From Gammaproteobacteria bacterium (GTDB lineage: Bacteria > Pseudomonadota > Gammaproteobacteria > JABHGC01), in contig JALWTS010000020.1 of the NCBI GenBank assembly GCA_027077805.1, forward strand, positions 97,814-161,813: a stretch of DNA of 64,000 nt. The letters are read 5' to 3'. Numbering within the stretch: position 1 is the stretch's first letter; each line of letters begins with the position of its first letter. Of this stretch, positions 17,117-25,541 are shown in pieces. The notes under the pieces were generated by a model, which was not told the DNA's origin, ran no database searches, and saw only the letters and a list, made by a program, of their open reading frames with translations. Made by a program: the position numbers and the translations under genes.

Positions 17117-18013
17117 TTATTTAATCAATGATTTGATACGTTGTTCATACAGTTTATGCTGAAAATGGCTACGATAAAAACCTAAAGAACTTTCACCATT
17201 AATCCGCATATCATACACTTTCCATGTATCGTCAACATAATGAAAACGAAATTCTAAACGTTCAGGATAAAGTTTATCGGCGGCAAACAGTAATGCCCTA
17301 ACCATCACTCTACGTCCCCATCTTGTAGGGGGTAAAAATTTCACGGTTTTCCCTTGGTATTTGACTAAATTATCCGCTAAGCCTACCAAAAACATTTGTT
17401 GCAATTCATCGGTAATCGCTTGTTGTTCTGATACAGTCATTCTAAAATACTGACCTAAACCTATGACTTGTCTCGCCATTGATTTAAAATCAAAATATTG
17501 TGCTAAATTCTCATTCACTAATAAAAAAACTGCTGTGATGTCTTGTTTTTCATCAGTAGATAATGCCTCTAAAACTTTATTTAGGGAGGCTTGTAATAAT
17601 TTATCTGGAGATGATTGCGTGTTGTCAGACGCTTCAGCTTTTGTTTCTGAAACATTAGTTTTGGTTTTAATGTCTGCTTTTAAATTGTCGACCTTAGCTT
17701 CAGTTTTATTCGCCTCAGCATTCGTTTCTGCTTTAACCTGCGCTGCTTTAAGTGCTTCTACGCCAGCTTCTGCTTCAACTTCGTCTTCCTTAACGGCTTC
17801 TACTTTAACTTCCGCCTTCACATCTTTCGCTACAAGGTCTTCAACTTCAGTTTTAGTTACTTTAGCCTCAGTTTTAAGCGCTTCTGTGTTAACAGCGGTT
17901 GCATTGACAGTTTGTACAGTATTATTATCGGTTTCAACAAGCTCAGTTGCTAAAACACTACTGCCAAACCCCATAAAAAAAATACATGACATAATACTAA
18001 AACGAATGGACAT
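17117..18013 (-). CDS. MlaC/Ttg2-like ABC transport substrate-binding protein with repetitive insertion
   Basis: A 298-residue exported protein. Residues 1-22 are a signal peptide; about 30-120 are low complexity, built from Ala, Glu, Lys, Val and Thr in short KTEAKV-like units. The C-terminal part (about 130-298) resembles MlaC, the periplasmic phospholipid carrier (FDFKSMARQVIG, LVKYQGKTVKFLPP, WKVYDMRINGESSLGFYRSHF). The strong site GAGGAGG precedes the ATG. No mlaE, mlaF or mlaD gene is nearby, so its partner system is elsewhere or different. Confidence 0.85.
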   Translation of the reverse strand: MSIRFSIMSCIFFMGFGSSVLATELVETDNNTVQTVNATAVNTEALKTEAKVTKTEVEDLVAKDVKAEVKVEAVKEDEVEAEAGVEALKAAQVKAETNAEANKTEAKVDNLKADIKTKTNVSETKAEASDNTQSSPDKLLQASLNKVLEALSTDEKQDITAVFLLVNENLAQYFDFKSMARQVIGLGQYFRMTVSEQQAITDELQQMFLVGLADNLVKYQGKTVKFLPPTRWGRRVMVRALLFAADKLYPERLEFRFHYVDDTWKVYDMRINGESSLGFYRSHFQHKLYEQRIKSLIK

Positions 18014-18064
18014 AAAACCTCCTCAGTTATGATAAAATATAAATATGAGCATATTAACTAACCT

Positions 18065-18976
18065 TTAATTATACAATGATTCGGCAACATTAAACATAAA
18101 AGACTGCCAATTATTCTGGATATACGAATATTCCACCTGATGTTTCCACTGGGCCGATAAAATACTTTCAAGCTTTGCTTCGTGGACTTTAGCATACTCT
18201 AGCAATGCTTGGGCAATAGGATAATAAGACCAATGCCAGCCTTCTTCCATATAGGCAGGCTGGCGTTCAATTTGGTGCTGGTCATAGGCTTGGATAAAAC
18301 CATAATTTTTAGCATTGGTTTTTAACCAAACATAAACCTTGGCATATTGACCATTGCTTTGCCAATGAGTAGGATTCATATCAGGGTCTAGAATATCAAA
18401 ATCACTTCCCCAATGATGTCTTGAAATCCCAGGTGCTGACGATGCTTGCAAAATTTCTTGTTGCCGTTCAGTTGCCGTTAAATAATTTTTCCAACATTTT
18501 CTATGATTAATATTAGAAGGTTGCCAACGAGTATCAGTCGGTGCTAATAAATTTTTACAGACTTGCTTGGCATATGCCGAAATTTTATCAAAGGCCGCCC
18601 CTCGAAAATGATATTTTCTTAACCAAATGGATTTTTGACGATAAAAATTACGATAGCTGGAATAAACTTTATAACTAAAGGAATGGACGGATTGTAGTTC
18701 TGCTTGTTGTGATACGGCTGATAACAAACAAGTTATTTGCCGAGTGGCTTCATTTTTTGCCATTGGCAATGGCGGTTCAATCCCAACTAACCAACCTAAC
18801 ACACGTCGCTGTGGTTGTTCAGCAAGCATACCCTGCCAATATTGTTTACGTTGCTCCAAGTCATATTGAGAAAAAACAGTACAATTTCTTGCCTTTGCAG
18901 TCACAGCATTGCCTAAAATAAAGAGTCCTAATAATAGGTAAAATAATTTTAACATAATTTTCCAATTGAACATCAT
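18065..18976 (-). CDS. VanY/M15-family D-Ala-D-Ala carboxypeptidase-like protein
   Basis: A 303-residue exported protein. The N-terminal hydrophobic stretch (LFYLLLGLFILGNAVTA) is a signal peptide. The M15 zinc motifs appear as APGISRHHWGSDFDI (H and D ligands) and EEGWHWSYYP (catalytic Glu and His ligand), fitting VanY-type peptidoglycan carboxypeptidases. The tandem ATG at 18976/18973 has no clear ribosome site; the ATG at 18955 follows GGAAAATT and is a good alternative. Divergent from the DegS-like protease gene. Confidence 0.85.
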   Translation of the reverse strand: MMFNWKIMLKLFYLLLGLFILGNAVTAKARNCTVFSQYDLEQRKQYWQGMLAEQPQRRVLGWLVGIEPPLPMAKNEATRQITCLLSAVSQQAELQSVHSFSYKVYSSYRNFYRQKSIWLRKYHFRGAAFDKISAYAKQVCKNLLAPTDTRWQPSNINHRKCWKNYLTATERQQEILQASSAPGISRHHWGSDFDILDPDMNPTHWQSNGQYAKVYVWLKTNAKNYGFIQAYDQHQIERQPAYMEEGWHWSYYPIAQALLEYAKVHEAKLESILSAQWKHQVEYSYIQNNWQSFMFNVAESLYN

Positions 18977-19054
18977 AATAAAAGATTATAATAGAATGTA
19001 AAAAAAATATTACCATTAGTTTTTTAAATTTGAACGTAATCAATGGGTTTATAA

Positions 19055-20074
19055 ATGCCATTAATAAAAATATTTTATTGTTTACTCTTAGTAGCTTATA
19101 TAACAACAACGGCCGCACATTTTCCAAACCTTACAACCAGCTTAGCCCCCATGCTAGAGCAAGTCGCACCTGCGGTAGTCAATATTTCAACTGAAACCGA
19201 CCCCAAGCAAAGCATCAATAACAATGATCCTGTGTTTCAATTTTTTTTCCAAAAGAAGAGCTTGACCCCATTAAAAAATCTTGGTTCTGGGGTGATTATT
19301 GATAAAACTCAAGGTTATGTCATTACCAATGCCCATGTGATTGCCACTGCCAATAAAATTAATGTTACCTTATCAGATGGTCGCCAATTTATCGCCAAAC
19401 GCATTGGTGCTGATACTGAAACTGACATTGCCGTCATCCAAATTCAAGCACCGAAACTTACGGCCATATCCCTAGCTGATTCAGAAAAACTACGAGTAGG
19501 TGATTTTGTCGTTGCTATTGGCAACCCTTTTGGCTTAGGACAAACGGTAACATCGGGCATTATTAGTGCTTTAAGGCGTACAGGGCTAGGCATTGAAGGT
19601 TATGAAGATTTTATTCAAACCGATGCTGCCATTAACCCCGGAAATTCTGGTGGTGCTTTAGTCAACTTGCAAGGAAAACTGATTGGAATTAATACCGCAA
19701 TTTTAGCCTCACAAGGCAAAAATGTTGGCATTGGCTTTGCTATCCCATCAAATTTAATCAGCACTATACTTAAACATTTAATTCAATATGGCCAAGTACA
19801 GCGAGGCACGCTGGGCATTAGAATCCAAGTACTGGCAAAAAGCAATACCCAACCCTATCCGGGTGTTGTGGTACTACAAATACAAGCAAATTCTCCGGCA
19901 GAACAAGCAGGATTAAAAGTTGGCGATATCATTAATAAAATCAACCAACGCCCTATTCATAACCTACAACATGTACACACCGCTATTGGCCCTAGAATTA
20001 TTGGCGAAACAATCTCTTTAGAAATCATACGCTATGGTCAGACCCAAGTCTTACAATTACATATCACCCACTAA
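19055..20074 (+). CDS. DegS/DegP-like serine protease with one PDZ domain
   Basis: A 339-residue S1C protease for periplasmic quality control. The N-terminal hydrophobic segment (1-21) is an anchor or signal, the triad is H94 (TNAHVIA), D124 (TETDIAVI) and S198 (PGNSGGAL), and a single PDZ domain covers about 250-335. One PDZ and the length resemble DegS, which senses misfolded outer-membrane proteins and cleaves RseA; no rseA or rpoE lies nearby, so a general protease role is equally possible. Confidence 0.9.
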   Translation: MPLIKIFYCLLLVAYITTTAAHFPNLTTSLAPMLEQVAPAVVNISTETDPKQSINNNDPVFQFFFQKKSLTPLKNLGSGVIIDKTQGYVITNAHVIATANKINVTLSDGRQFIAKRIGADTETDIAVIQIQAPKLTAISLADSEKLRVGDFVVAIGNPFGLGQTVTSGIISALRRTGLGIEGYEDFIQTDAAINPGNSGGALVNLQGKLIGINTAILASQGKNVGIGFAIPSNLISTILKHLIQYGQVQRGTLGIRIQVLAKSNTQPYPGVVVLQIQANSPAEQAGLKVGDIINKINQRPIHNLQHVHTAIGPRIIGETISLEIIRYGQTQVLQLHITH

Positions 20075-20195
20075 TCATTGATTAAATAAAATACGATTAA
20101 TGTCGCAAGAATCGACTAAAGAAAACAGTCAACATTGAAAATAAACCATTGCTAAACTGGAATAATAGTGATAGAACGATTTAAAATAAAACTGT

Positions 20196-20268
<73 letters not shown>

Positions 20269-20287
20269 AGTCTTAAAAGAAGCAAGC

Positions 20288-20317
20288 ATCTTACCTTAAG
20301 CATGAATATTTTGTCAA
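20288..20317 (-). promoter_or_regulatory. Candidate promoter of tRNA-Phe
   Basis: On the minus strand a perfect -35 box TTGACA (20312-20317) is followed, after 18 bases, by TAAGAT (20288-20293), about 19 bases before the mature tRNA-Phe 5' end. The position, between the lipoprotein gene stop and the tRNA, gives the tRNA its own promoter. Confidence 0.65.
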
Positions 20318-20320
20318 ATA

Positions 20321-20764
20321 TTATTTGATAGTAGGAAAAGCGGTGGTTAAAAACCAGTGGTTTTTCGCTTCATCAAACTTCCAGACTTGTTTATCTTCAA
20401 CATGACCGACAACGCCTGTTCTTTCATGATAATATTCAATCTCAACAATTTGATAAAACTCAGATCCATCTTTGGAAAAATTGGAATATTCAACATTGTA
20501 GTCAACAATTTTAATTTGCTTTAATTTTTGAGTATCAGGCATGGGATATTGTGCTAGTTTTTCTGGATCATAAAACATCACTAATGCCGAAAACTTGCCC
20601 CAACGTACCATTTTTTGATGTTGCCACAAAATATCTTGTAAACGCTTGCCACGATCATATTGCTTGACGGTATTACACGCATTTAAAGAGACTACTACAA
20701 GTAGTAGTAGCAAAATATTAATAATGTTATTGGGCAGGTGGAATATAATCAGCGGGCGCTTCAC
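20321..20764 (-). CDS. Small lipoprotein of unknown function
   Basis: About 147 residues with a positively charged start, a hydrophobic core and a lipobox-like end (VVVSLNAC), then a soluble domain containing [28 protein letters not shown] and [16 protein letters not shown] do not recognise a named family. The GTG at 20764 is chosen because GGAG lies six bases upstream; a TTG at 20776 is also in frame. It overlaps the yggX 3' end by 38 bases, so it is translationally coupled to mutY-yggX. Confidence 0.7.
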   Translation of the reverse strand: MKRPLIIFHLPNNIINILLLLLVVVSLNACNTVKQYDRGKRLQDILWQHQKMVRWGKFSALVMFYDPEKLAQYPMPDTQKLKQIKIVDYNVEYSNFSKDGSEFYQIVEIEYYHERTGVVGHVEDKQVWKFDEAKNHWFLTTAFPTIK

Positions 20765-20999
20765 TGCCTTCTCCAAAAAAGAATTTTTCCATTTCTTGTT
20801 CTAACAGTTTCCGATGCTTAGGATCAATCGGGGTTAAACGATATTCATTAATCAACATGGTTTGATGTTTTAACCATAATTGCCAGGCTTGCTTAGATAC
20901 TTGTTGATAAATTTTTTCCCCTAATTCCCCAGGATAGGGCGGATGTTCTAAGCCTTCGGCCTGTTGTTTTAATTTAATACATTCTACCATACGAGTCAT
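20727..20999 (-). CDS. yggX: Fe(2+)-trafficking protein YggX
   Basis: A 90-residue protein matching YggX: C7 in MVECIKL, the [12 protein letters not shown] segment, [18 protein letters not shown] and [14 protein letters not shown]. YggX protects iron-sulfur enzymes from oxidative damage. It overlaps the mutY stop by four bases, the conserved mutY-yggX pair; MutY itself carries an iron-sulfur cluster. Confidence 0.95.
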   Translation of the reverse strand: MTRMVECIKLKQQAEGLEHPPYPGELGEKIYQQVSKQAWQLWLKHQTMLINEYRLTPIDPKHRKLLEQEMEKFFFGEGSEAPADYIPPAQ

Positions 21000-22066
21000 T
21001 GATTTTTCCTTAGATTTGTTGTTAGTTGTAATTGCTGAATTAAATCAGTGGTTGGTTTTGCCAAGCCAATGGCAGGAGGCTGTGCCAAATTATACCAGAG
21101 CAACGGCTTAGATTCCGATACTTGTAAATCCTTAGATTTTAGCTGAATATAACAAGGCAACAACTGTAAACGAAAATGACTAAAGTCATGTTGTATCACT
21201 TCCCCATACCTAATGCTTGCTATTGTACCTGAAATGAATGGTAAACAAAACTGAGTAATCTCTTGTTCCCAATCGCATTCAGGAAAACTCCATAATCCAC
21301 CCCAAATACCAGTGGGCGGACGTTGTTGTAATAAAATTTGGTTGTTATACTGTAAAATTAACAACCGCTTTTTTTGTATTGGTCGAGATTTTTTGGGCTT
21401 TTTTTGCGGAAATTCTAACTGACATTGATTTTGATAAGCCTGACATCGTAATTGTAAGGGACATTGTTTGCATTGTGGCTGAGTTCGAGTACAAATATTA
21501 GCCCCTAAGTCCATCATTGCCTGCGTATAAGCCCGAATTGACTGTTGCGGTAAATAATATTCTGCCCATTGCCAAAATACTTTTTCCGACCAGCCTTCAA
21601 TCATTTGATAACGAGCTAAAACTCGTTTGACATTGCCATCTAAAATTGGATGAATTTGTTCTAACGCCAATGCCAAAATCGCACCCGCAGTTGAACGACC
21701 GATGCCAGGTAATGCGAATACTTGTTCAAATTGTGTGGGAAATTGACCTTGATATTGGTCTTGAATTATTTGAGCCGTTTTGTGCAAATTTCTTGCCCGA
21801 GAGTAATACCCTAACCCTGACCAATAATGTAAGACTAAATCAATCTCAGCAACAGCCAGTTTGCTAATATCAGGAAATTGCTGCATAAATTTTAAATAAT
21901 ATGGAATAACCGTTTTTACCTGAGTTTGTTGTAACATAATTTCAGATACCCAAACTCGATATAAACTGGGATTTTGTTGCCAAGGCAAATCTTTACGTCC
22001 CGATCTTTGATACCAAGCTAATACTTGTTTGCTAAACCATATGGAAGCACTATTTGTTTTACTCAT
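20996..22066 (-). CDS. mutY: A/G-specific adenine DNA glycosylase
   Basis: Removes adenine mispaired with 8-oxoguanine. Residues include the catalytic Glu in [11 protein letters not shown], the helix-hairpin-helix [12 protein letters not shown] with the catalytic Asp in [12 protein letters not shown], and the 4Fe-4S cysteines with C-X6-C-X2-C-X5-C spacing ([17 protein letters not shown]). A C-terminal NUDIX-like domain for 8-oxoG recognition begins near 230. At 356 residues it is full length. It heads mutY-yggX-lipoprotein. Confidence 0.97.
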   Translation of the reverse strand: MSKTNSASIWFSKQVLAWYQRSGRKDLPWQQNPSLYRVWVSEIMLQQTQVKTVIPYYLKFMQQFPDISKLAVAEIDLVLHYWSGLGYYSRARNLHKTAQIIQDQYQGQFPTQFEQVFALPGIGRSTAGAILALALEQIHPILDGNVKRVLARYQMIEGWSEKVFWQWAEYYLPQQSIRAYTQAMMDLGANICTRTQPQCKQCPLQLRCQAYQNQCQLEFPQKKPKKSRPIQKKRLLILQYNNQILLQQRPPTGIWGGLWSFPECDWEQEITQFCLPFISGTIASIRYGEVIQHDFSHFRLQLLPCYIQLKSKDLQVSESKPLLWYNLAQPPAIGLAKPTTDLIQQLQLTTNLRKNQ

Positions 22067-22097
22067 AAATAAATTATTTTCTTTGATCTGCTGTGAT

Positions 22098-22745
22098 TTA
22101 AGGCATTAACTCATAAAAATAACGGATACTTGGAAATTCATTAATTTCTCGCTTAGGTAATTTGGTGTCAGGTTGGCTCATGGCATATAAATATCGAATC
22201 CCATAATTTTTTGCAGATAATAATACTGGCAAGCTATCATCAAAAAATACCGTTTTGTTTTTATCAAAAGGCTCAATCGTTTGTAACATTGACCAAAATT
22301 CAGGATGTTCCTTGGGCATTTTAAAGGCATGGGAACAGACCATCGCATCAAAATACCCTGCTAATGCTGTTTTTTCCATTTTTAAATGTAAAGTTTTTTG
22401 GTGAGCATTGGTGACTAACACGACCCGTTTTTGTAATTGCTGTAAAAATTTTAAAAAATTAATAACATAAGGTTGCAGCACAATTAAATGCTCAACTTCT
22501 TGTTTTAATAATAAAATATCTAAGTCTAAACTCTGACTCCAGTAATCAATACAATACCAATTAATATGTCCCATCATTTGTTCAAACTCAGGATAAAGTT
22601 TGGCTTTCGCTTGCTCTAAATCAATATTAAATTTTTTCGCATAGGCTAAAGGCACATATTCTTGCCAAAAATAATTATCAAAATGTAAATCTAATAAAGT
22701 GCCATCCATATCTAAAAACACCGTATTAATAGTATGCCATTGCAT
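22098..22745 (-). CDS. yrfG: YrfG-like GMP/IMP nucleotidase (HAD superfamily)
   Basis: A 215-residue HAD hydrolase: motif I FLDMDGTLLDLHFD, motif II VLVTNAHQKT, motif III lysine near KMPKEHPEFW and motif IV FFDDSLPVL. The HFDNYFWQEYVP segment is typical of YrfG, which dephosphorylates GMP and IMP. It is divergent from cysQ, 55 bases away. Confidence 0.85.
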   Translation of the reverse strand: MQWHTINTVFLDMDGTLLDLHFDNYFWQEYVPLAYAKKFNIDLEQAKAKLYPEFEQMMGHINWYCIDYWSQSLDLDILLLKQEVEHLIVLQPYVINFLKFLQQLQKRVVLVTNAHQKTLHLKMEKTALAGYFDAMVCSHAFKMPKEHPEFWSMLQTIEPFDKNKTVFFDDSLPVLLSAKNYGIRYLYAMSQPDTKLPKREINEFPSIRYFYELMP

Positions 22746-22800
22746 TGCTGATTCCCCCTAATTTTGCTACGATGGTAATTTTGAAGGTTAGACGTTGATT

Positions 22801-23610
22801 ATGTCAAGTTATTGTGATTACCTGAGTACGGTTTGTGGTATTGCTAAACAAGCAGGTGAAAAAATTTTAGCGATTTATGAAACTGACTTTACTATTGAAA
22901 AAAAAGCGGATCAATCGCCATTAACTACCGCTGATTTAGCATCACATCACACCATTGTTAAGGCATTACGCCAATTAACCCCAGACATTCCAATCTTATC
23001 GGAAGAATCGGCTAACATTGATTTTACAACCCGCCAAACATGGCAACGCTATTGGTTAATTGATCCCTTAGATGGCACCAAAGAATTTATCAAAAAAAAT
23101 GGCGAATTTACGGTTAATATTGCCTTAATTGAACAAGGTAAATCTGTATTAGGGGTGGTTTATGTACCTGTGTCAGGCTTGTTATATTTTGCTTGCCAAA
23201 GTCAAGGAGCATGGAAACAACAAACTCAACAACCCCCACAAAAAATTACCGTCCGCACTAACACTCGTCAACCATTACTAGTTGCAGGCAGTCGTTCGCA
23301 TAAAGGTGAAGTTTTACAAGGCTTTTTAGCCAATTTAGGTGATTATGATTTGCTTTCTATGGGCAGTTCCTTAAAACTATGTTTGGTTGCGGATGGTCAA
23401 GCCGATATTTATCCCCGTTTAGCATTAACCTCGGAATGGGATACAGCAGCCGCTCAATGTATTGTGGAACAAGCAGGCGGTAAAGTAACGACTTTAGATA
23501 TGCAGGTATTGCAATATAATCAAAAAGAGTCTTTACTCAATCCTTTTTTCTTTGTGTTTGGTGATTTGAGCATAGATTGGTCGAGTTATTTGCCTGAAAA
23601 TGTCGCTTGA
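22801..23610 (+). CDS. cysQ: 3'(2'),5'-bisphosphate nucleotidase CysQ
   Basis: Li-sensitive, Mg-dependent phosphatase that removes pAp made during sulfate assimilation. It shows the inositol-monophosphatase-family motifs LSEESA, WLIDPLDGTKEF and EWDTAAAQCIVEQAGG. The ATG at 22801 is used; an in-frame TTG lies at 22795. Length 269 is normal. Its stop overlaps the start of rsmJ by 11 bases. Confidence 0.93.
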   Translation: MSSYCDYLSTVCGIAKQAGEKILAIYETDFTIEKKADQSPLTTADLASHHTIVKALRQLTPDIPILSEESANIDFTTRQTWQRYWLIDPLDGTKEFIKKNGEFTVNIALIEQGKSVLGVVYVPVSGLLYFACQSQGAWKQQTQQPPQKITVRTNTRQPLLVAGSRSHKGEVLQGFLANLGDYDLLSMGSSLKLCLVADGQADIYPRLALTSEWDTAAAQCIVEQAGGKVTTLDMQVLQYNQKESLLNPFFFVFGDLSIDWSSYLPENVA

Positions 23611-24280
23611 TTTAACGATTTTAAAACAACAATTAGCTCCAAAATTTGCCTTGTCTTATAATAAACAAGGCATTTTGCAATTAGCATCCAACACTGAAAA
23701 TTTCCGCCCAATTTATTGTGATTTTACTGAAAAAAAATTTCTAAAACGCTGTCAGGATAAAAAACAAGGCTTGTTAAAAGCAGTGGGATTGCATAAAAAA
23801 CAGGGACTGACGATTTTGGATGCGACCGCAGGCTTAGGTAAAGATAGTTTTGTGTTAGCCTATCATGGTGCTAATGTCATTGCTTTAGAACGACATCCCA
23901 TTATTTTTGCCTTACTTCAAGACGGTCTACAACGCCTGAACCAGTTCTCGTTCCCACGCTCCTGCGTGGGAATGCAGACCAAGCTAGAAAACAGCCTAAA
24001 CTATTTACAACAAGACCTAAGCCAACAAAACATTGATATAATTTACTTAGACCCCATGTATCCCAATCGCAAAAAATCTGCCTTAGTCAAAAAAGAAATG
24101 CAGATATTACAAACTTTACTAGGTCAAGATGATAAGGCGGATCAATTATTAGCGATGGCTTTAAAACAAAAAAGCAAGATCGTGGTAAAACGACCTCGCT
24201 TAGGAGTTTATCTGAATGGGCAGTTGCCAAGTTATCAAATTATCGAAAAAACCATTCGCTTTGATATTTATTTAGCTTAA
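23600..24280 (+). CDS. rsmJ: 16S rRNA (guanine1516-N2)-methyltransferase RsmJ
   Basis: A 226-residue SAM-dependent methyltransferase: motif I LDATAGLGKDSFVLA, ALERHPIIFALLQDGL, the catalytic YLDPMYPNRKKSALVKKEM block and the C-terminal VVKRPRLG. The region between the last two parts, residues about 116-125, is coded by a palindromic DNA repeat (23951-23972), which replaces the segment that usually carries a beta strand and turn. The frame stays open, so the product may be functional. Translationally coupled to cysQ. Confidence 0.9.
   Translation: MSLDLTILKQQLAPKFALSYNKQGILQLASNTENFRPIYCDFTEKKFLKRCQDKKQGLLKAVGLHKKQGLTILDATAGLGKDSFVLAYHGANVIALERHPIIFALLQDGLQRLNQFSFPRSCVGMQTKLENSLNYLQQDLSQQNIDIIYLDPMYPNRKKSALVKKEMQILQTLLGQDDKADQLLAMALKQKSKIVVKRPRLGVYLNGQLPSYQIIEKTIRFDIYLA
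23946..23977 (+). repeat. REP-like palindromic element inside rsmJ
   Basis: TTCCCACGC at 23951-23959 and GCGTGGGAA at 23964-23972 form a perfect nine-base inverted repeat around a TCCT loop. The core resembles a palindrome family seen scattered in many gammaproteobacterial genomes, normally between genes. It is far more GC-rich than its surroundings. Here it lies in frame within a coding region. Confidence 0.8.
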
Positions 24281-24281
24281 A

Positions 24282-25220
24282 CTAAACGGCCACTAGCATC
24301 ATATTAGAGTTTCTTATGATCATAGGAACCGCATATAACAATTTATAGCGAGCAAAAGTTATTAATGGGGATAAGCCAAATAGGAATAACAGCAATACAG
24401 AAGGTTCAGGAAGTTGAATCAAAATATCAGACTCAAGTAAACCTAAGGAAGCATCTAATGCAACGGGTCCAGCTATTTCTAATACAATCGCCCCAACATC
24501 CGTTACTATTGCCTCAAAATCTGCATCAACTGGACTACCCTGTGTTACGCCACCTTGAACTAAAGTAAAACCATTAAAAGCTAACTGTAAGATGCTAGCA
24601 GTACCAAAATCTAAAGCAGGAATATTGGCGAGATTTGCAAAAATATAATCACTACTACTACCCTGTTGATAGATTGTTAAGGTAATACTCATACCCGTCA
24701 AATCTTGAGTAAAAACTTTCAACAACATCCCTGCGGTTGCTACAGTACCACCTGTACCAGTCAACAAGTCAGAGCTACTTAAACCTGAAAAATCAATAAA
24801 ACTATTACTATCAAATTCGGTTGTATTTGCAGGAGTATTAGAAGCTGTGCCATCCCAAACTAATTTGTTGCTAGACTGCACGCCATCATTATTACTAATT
24901 GTCCATTTGTTTAAACTACCTAAAACCTGAGAAGTCAGATTTGAAGGGTTGGTATTTTGTATGACCTTTGCATACATATCACGTTGCCCATTTCCATTAG
25001 CCGCACCAATAATAGTAGAGGAACTTGATGTTTGCGTACCTTGATGTAAAGATCCTGCCGGAGGAGATAGCAAAGTTCCCGAAAAACCATCAAAAGGAAA
25101 AGCATAATCAATAATGTTTTGACTGACAGAAAAATCATCAATCAACACCGCCCAACTTGAAACACTAAACAACCCTAAAAACACAGTAAGGATAAACTGC
25201 TTGTAAATTTTGTAAGCCAT
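24282..25220 (-). CDS. PEP-CTERM sorting-domain protein
   Basis: A 312-residue secreted protein: signal peptide ending near SSWA, a Ser/Thr/Gly/Asn-rich beta-type body, then PEP at 271-273, a hydrophobic helix (SVLLLFLFGLSPLITFA) and RYK at 291-293. This is the PEP-CTERM tripartite signal processed by an exosortase at the inner membrane. Unusually, 19 more residues (LLYAVPMIIRNSNMMLVAV) follow the basic cluster. AGGA lies upstream of the ATG. No exosortase gene is in the window. Confidence 0.8.
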   Translation of the reverse strand: MAYKIYKQFILTVFLGLFSVSSWAVLIDDFSVSQNIIDYAFPFDGFSGTLLSPPAGSLHQGTQTSSSSTIIGAANGNGQRDMYAKVIQNTNPSNLTSQVLGSLNKWTISNNDGVQSSNKLVWDGTASNTPANTTEFDSNSFIDFSGLSSSDLLTGTGGTVATAGMLLKVFTQDLTGMSITLTIYQQGSSSDYIFANLANIPALDFGTASILQLAFNGFTLVQGGVTQGSPVDADFEAIVTDVGAIVLEIAGPVALDASLGLLESDILIQLPEPSVLLLFLFGLSPLITFARYKLLYAVPMIIRNSNMMLVAV

Positions 25221-25541
25221 TGTGATATCCTAAAAAATCTGAAAAACACATATAGTATAAAACTATTGTTCTAAAATTAGAAGTCTTACCATTGATATGG
25301 TTAAGCAAAATATAGACCAATGATTATAAGCCAATCATCATGCAATAGTTTTTTTTATTTTTTATTTAAAATTTATATTCATTACTTTAATTCTAGCAAC
25401 TTTTAGATAAGAAATGTAAAAAAAATTGACAGTTTATAAAATAAAATTCTATTATCTAAATAATTAATGTAATATTATCAACAAATTAACTAATATCATT
25501 TAGTTGTAAAAAATTCTGACAACAATTAGCAAGTTTTACAA
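25221..25541. other. Intergenic region, very AT-rich
   Basis: This 321-base gap separates the PEP-CTERM gene start from the sbcC stop. It should hold the PEP-CTERM promoter (TATACT-like sequences occur near 25255) and the end of the sbcDC transcript. I see no further open frame, tRNA or clear repeat. Confidence 0.5.

Noticed and set aside
3977..18013. Type VI secretion threonine-phosphorylation cluster
   Set aside because: Kinase, PP2C and FHA are present, but no tss genes, Hcp, VgrG or ClpV occur in the window.
17463..18032. Plus-strand Ser/Ala/Thr-rich open frame of 189 residues
   Set aside because: It is the antisense shadow of the Ala/Glu/Lys-rich tract of the MlaC-like gene, where biased codons keep the opposite strand open.
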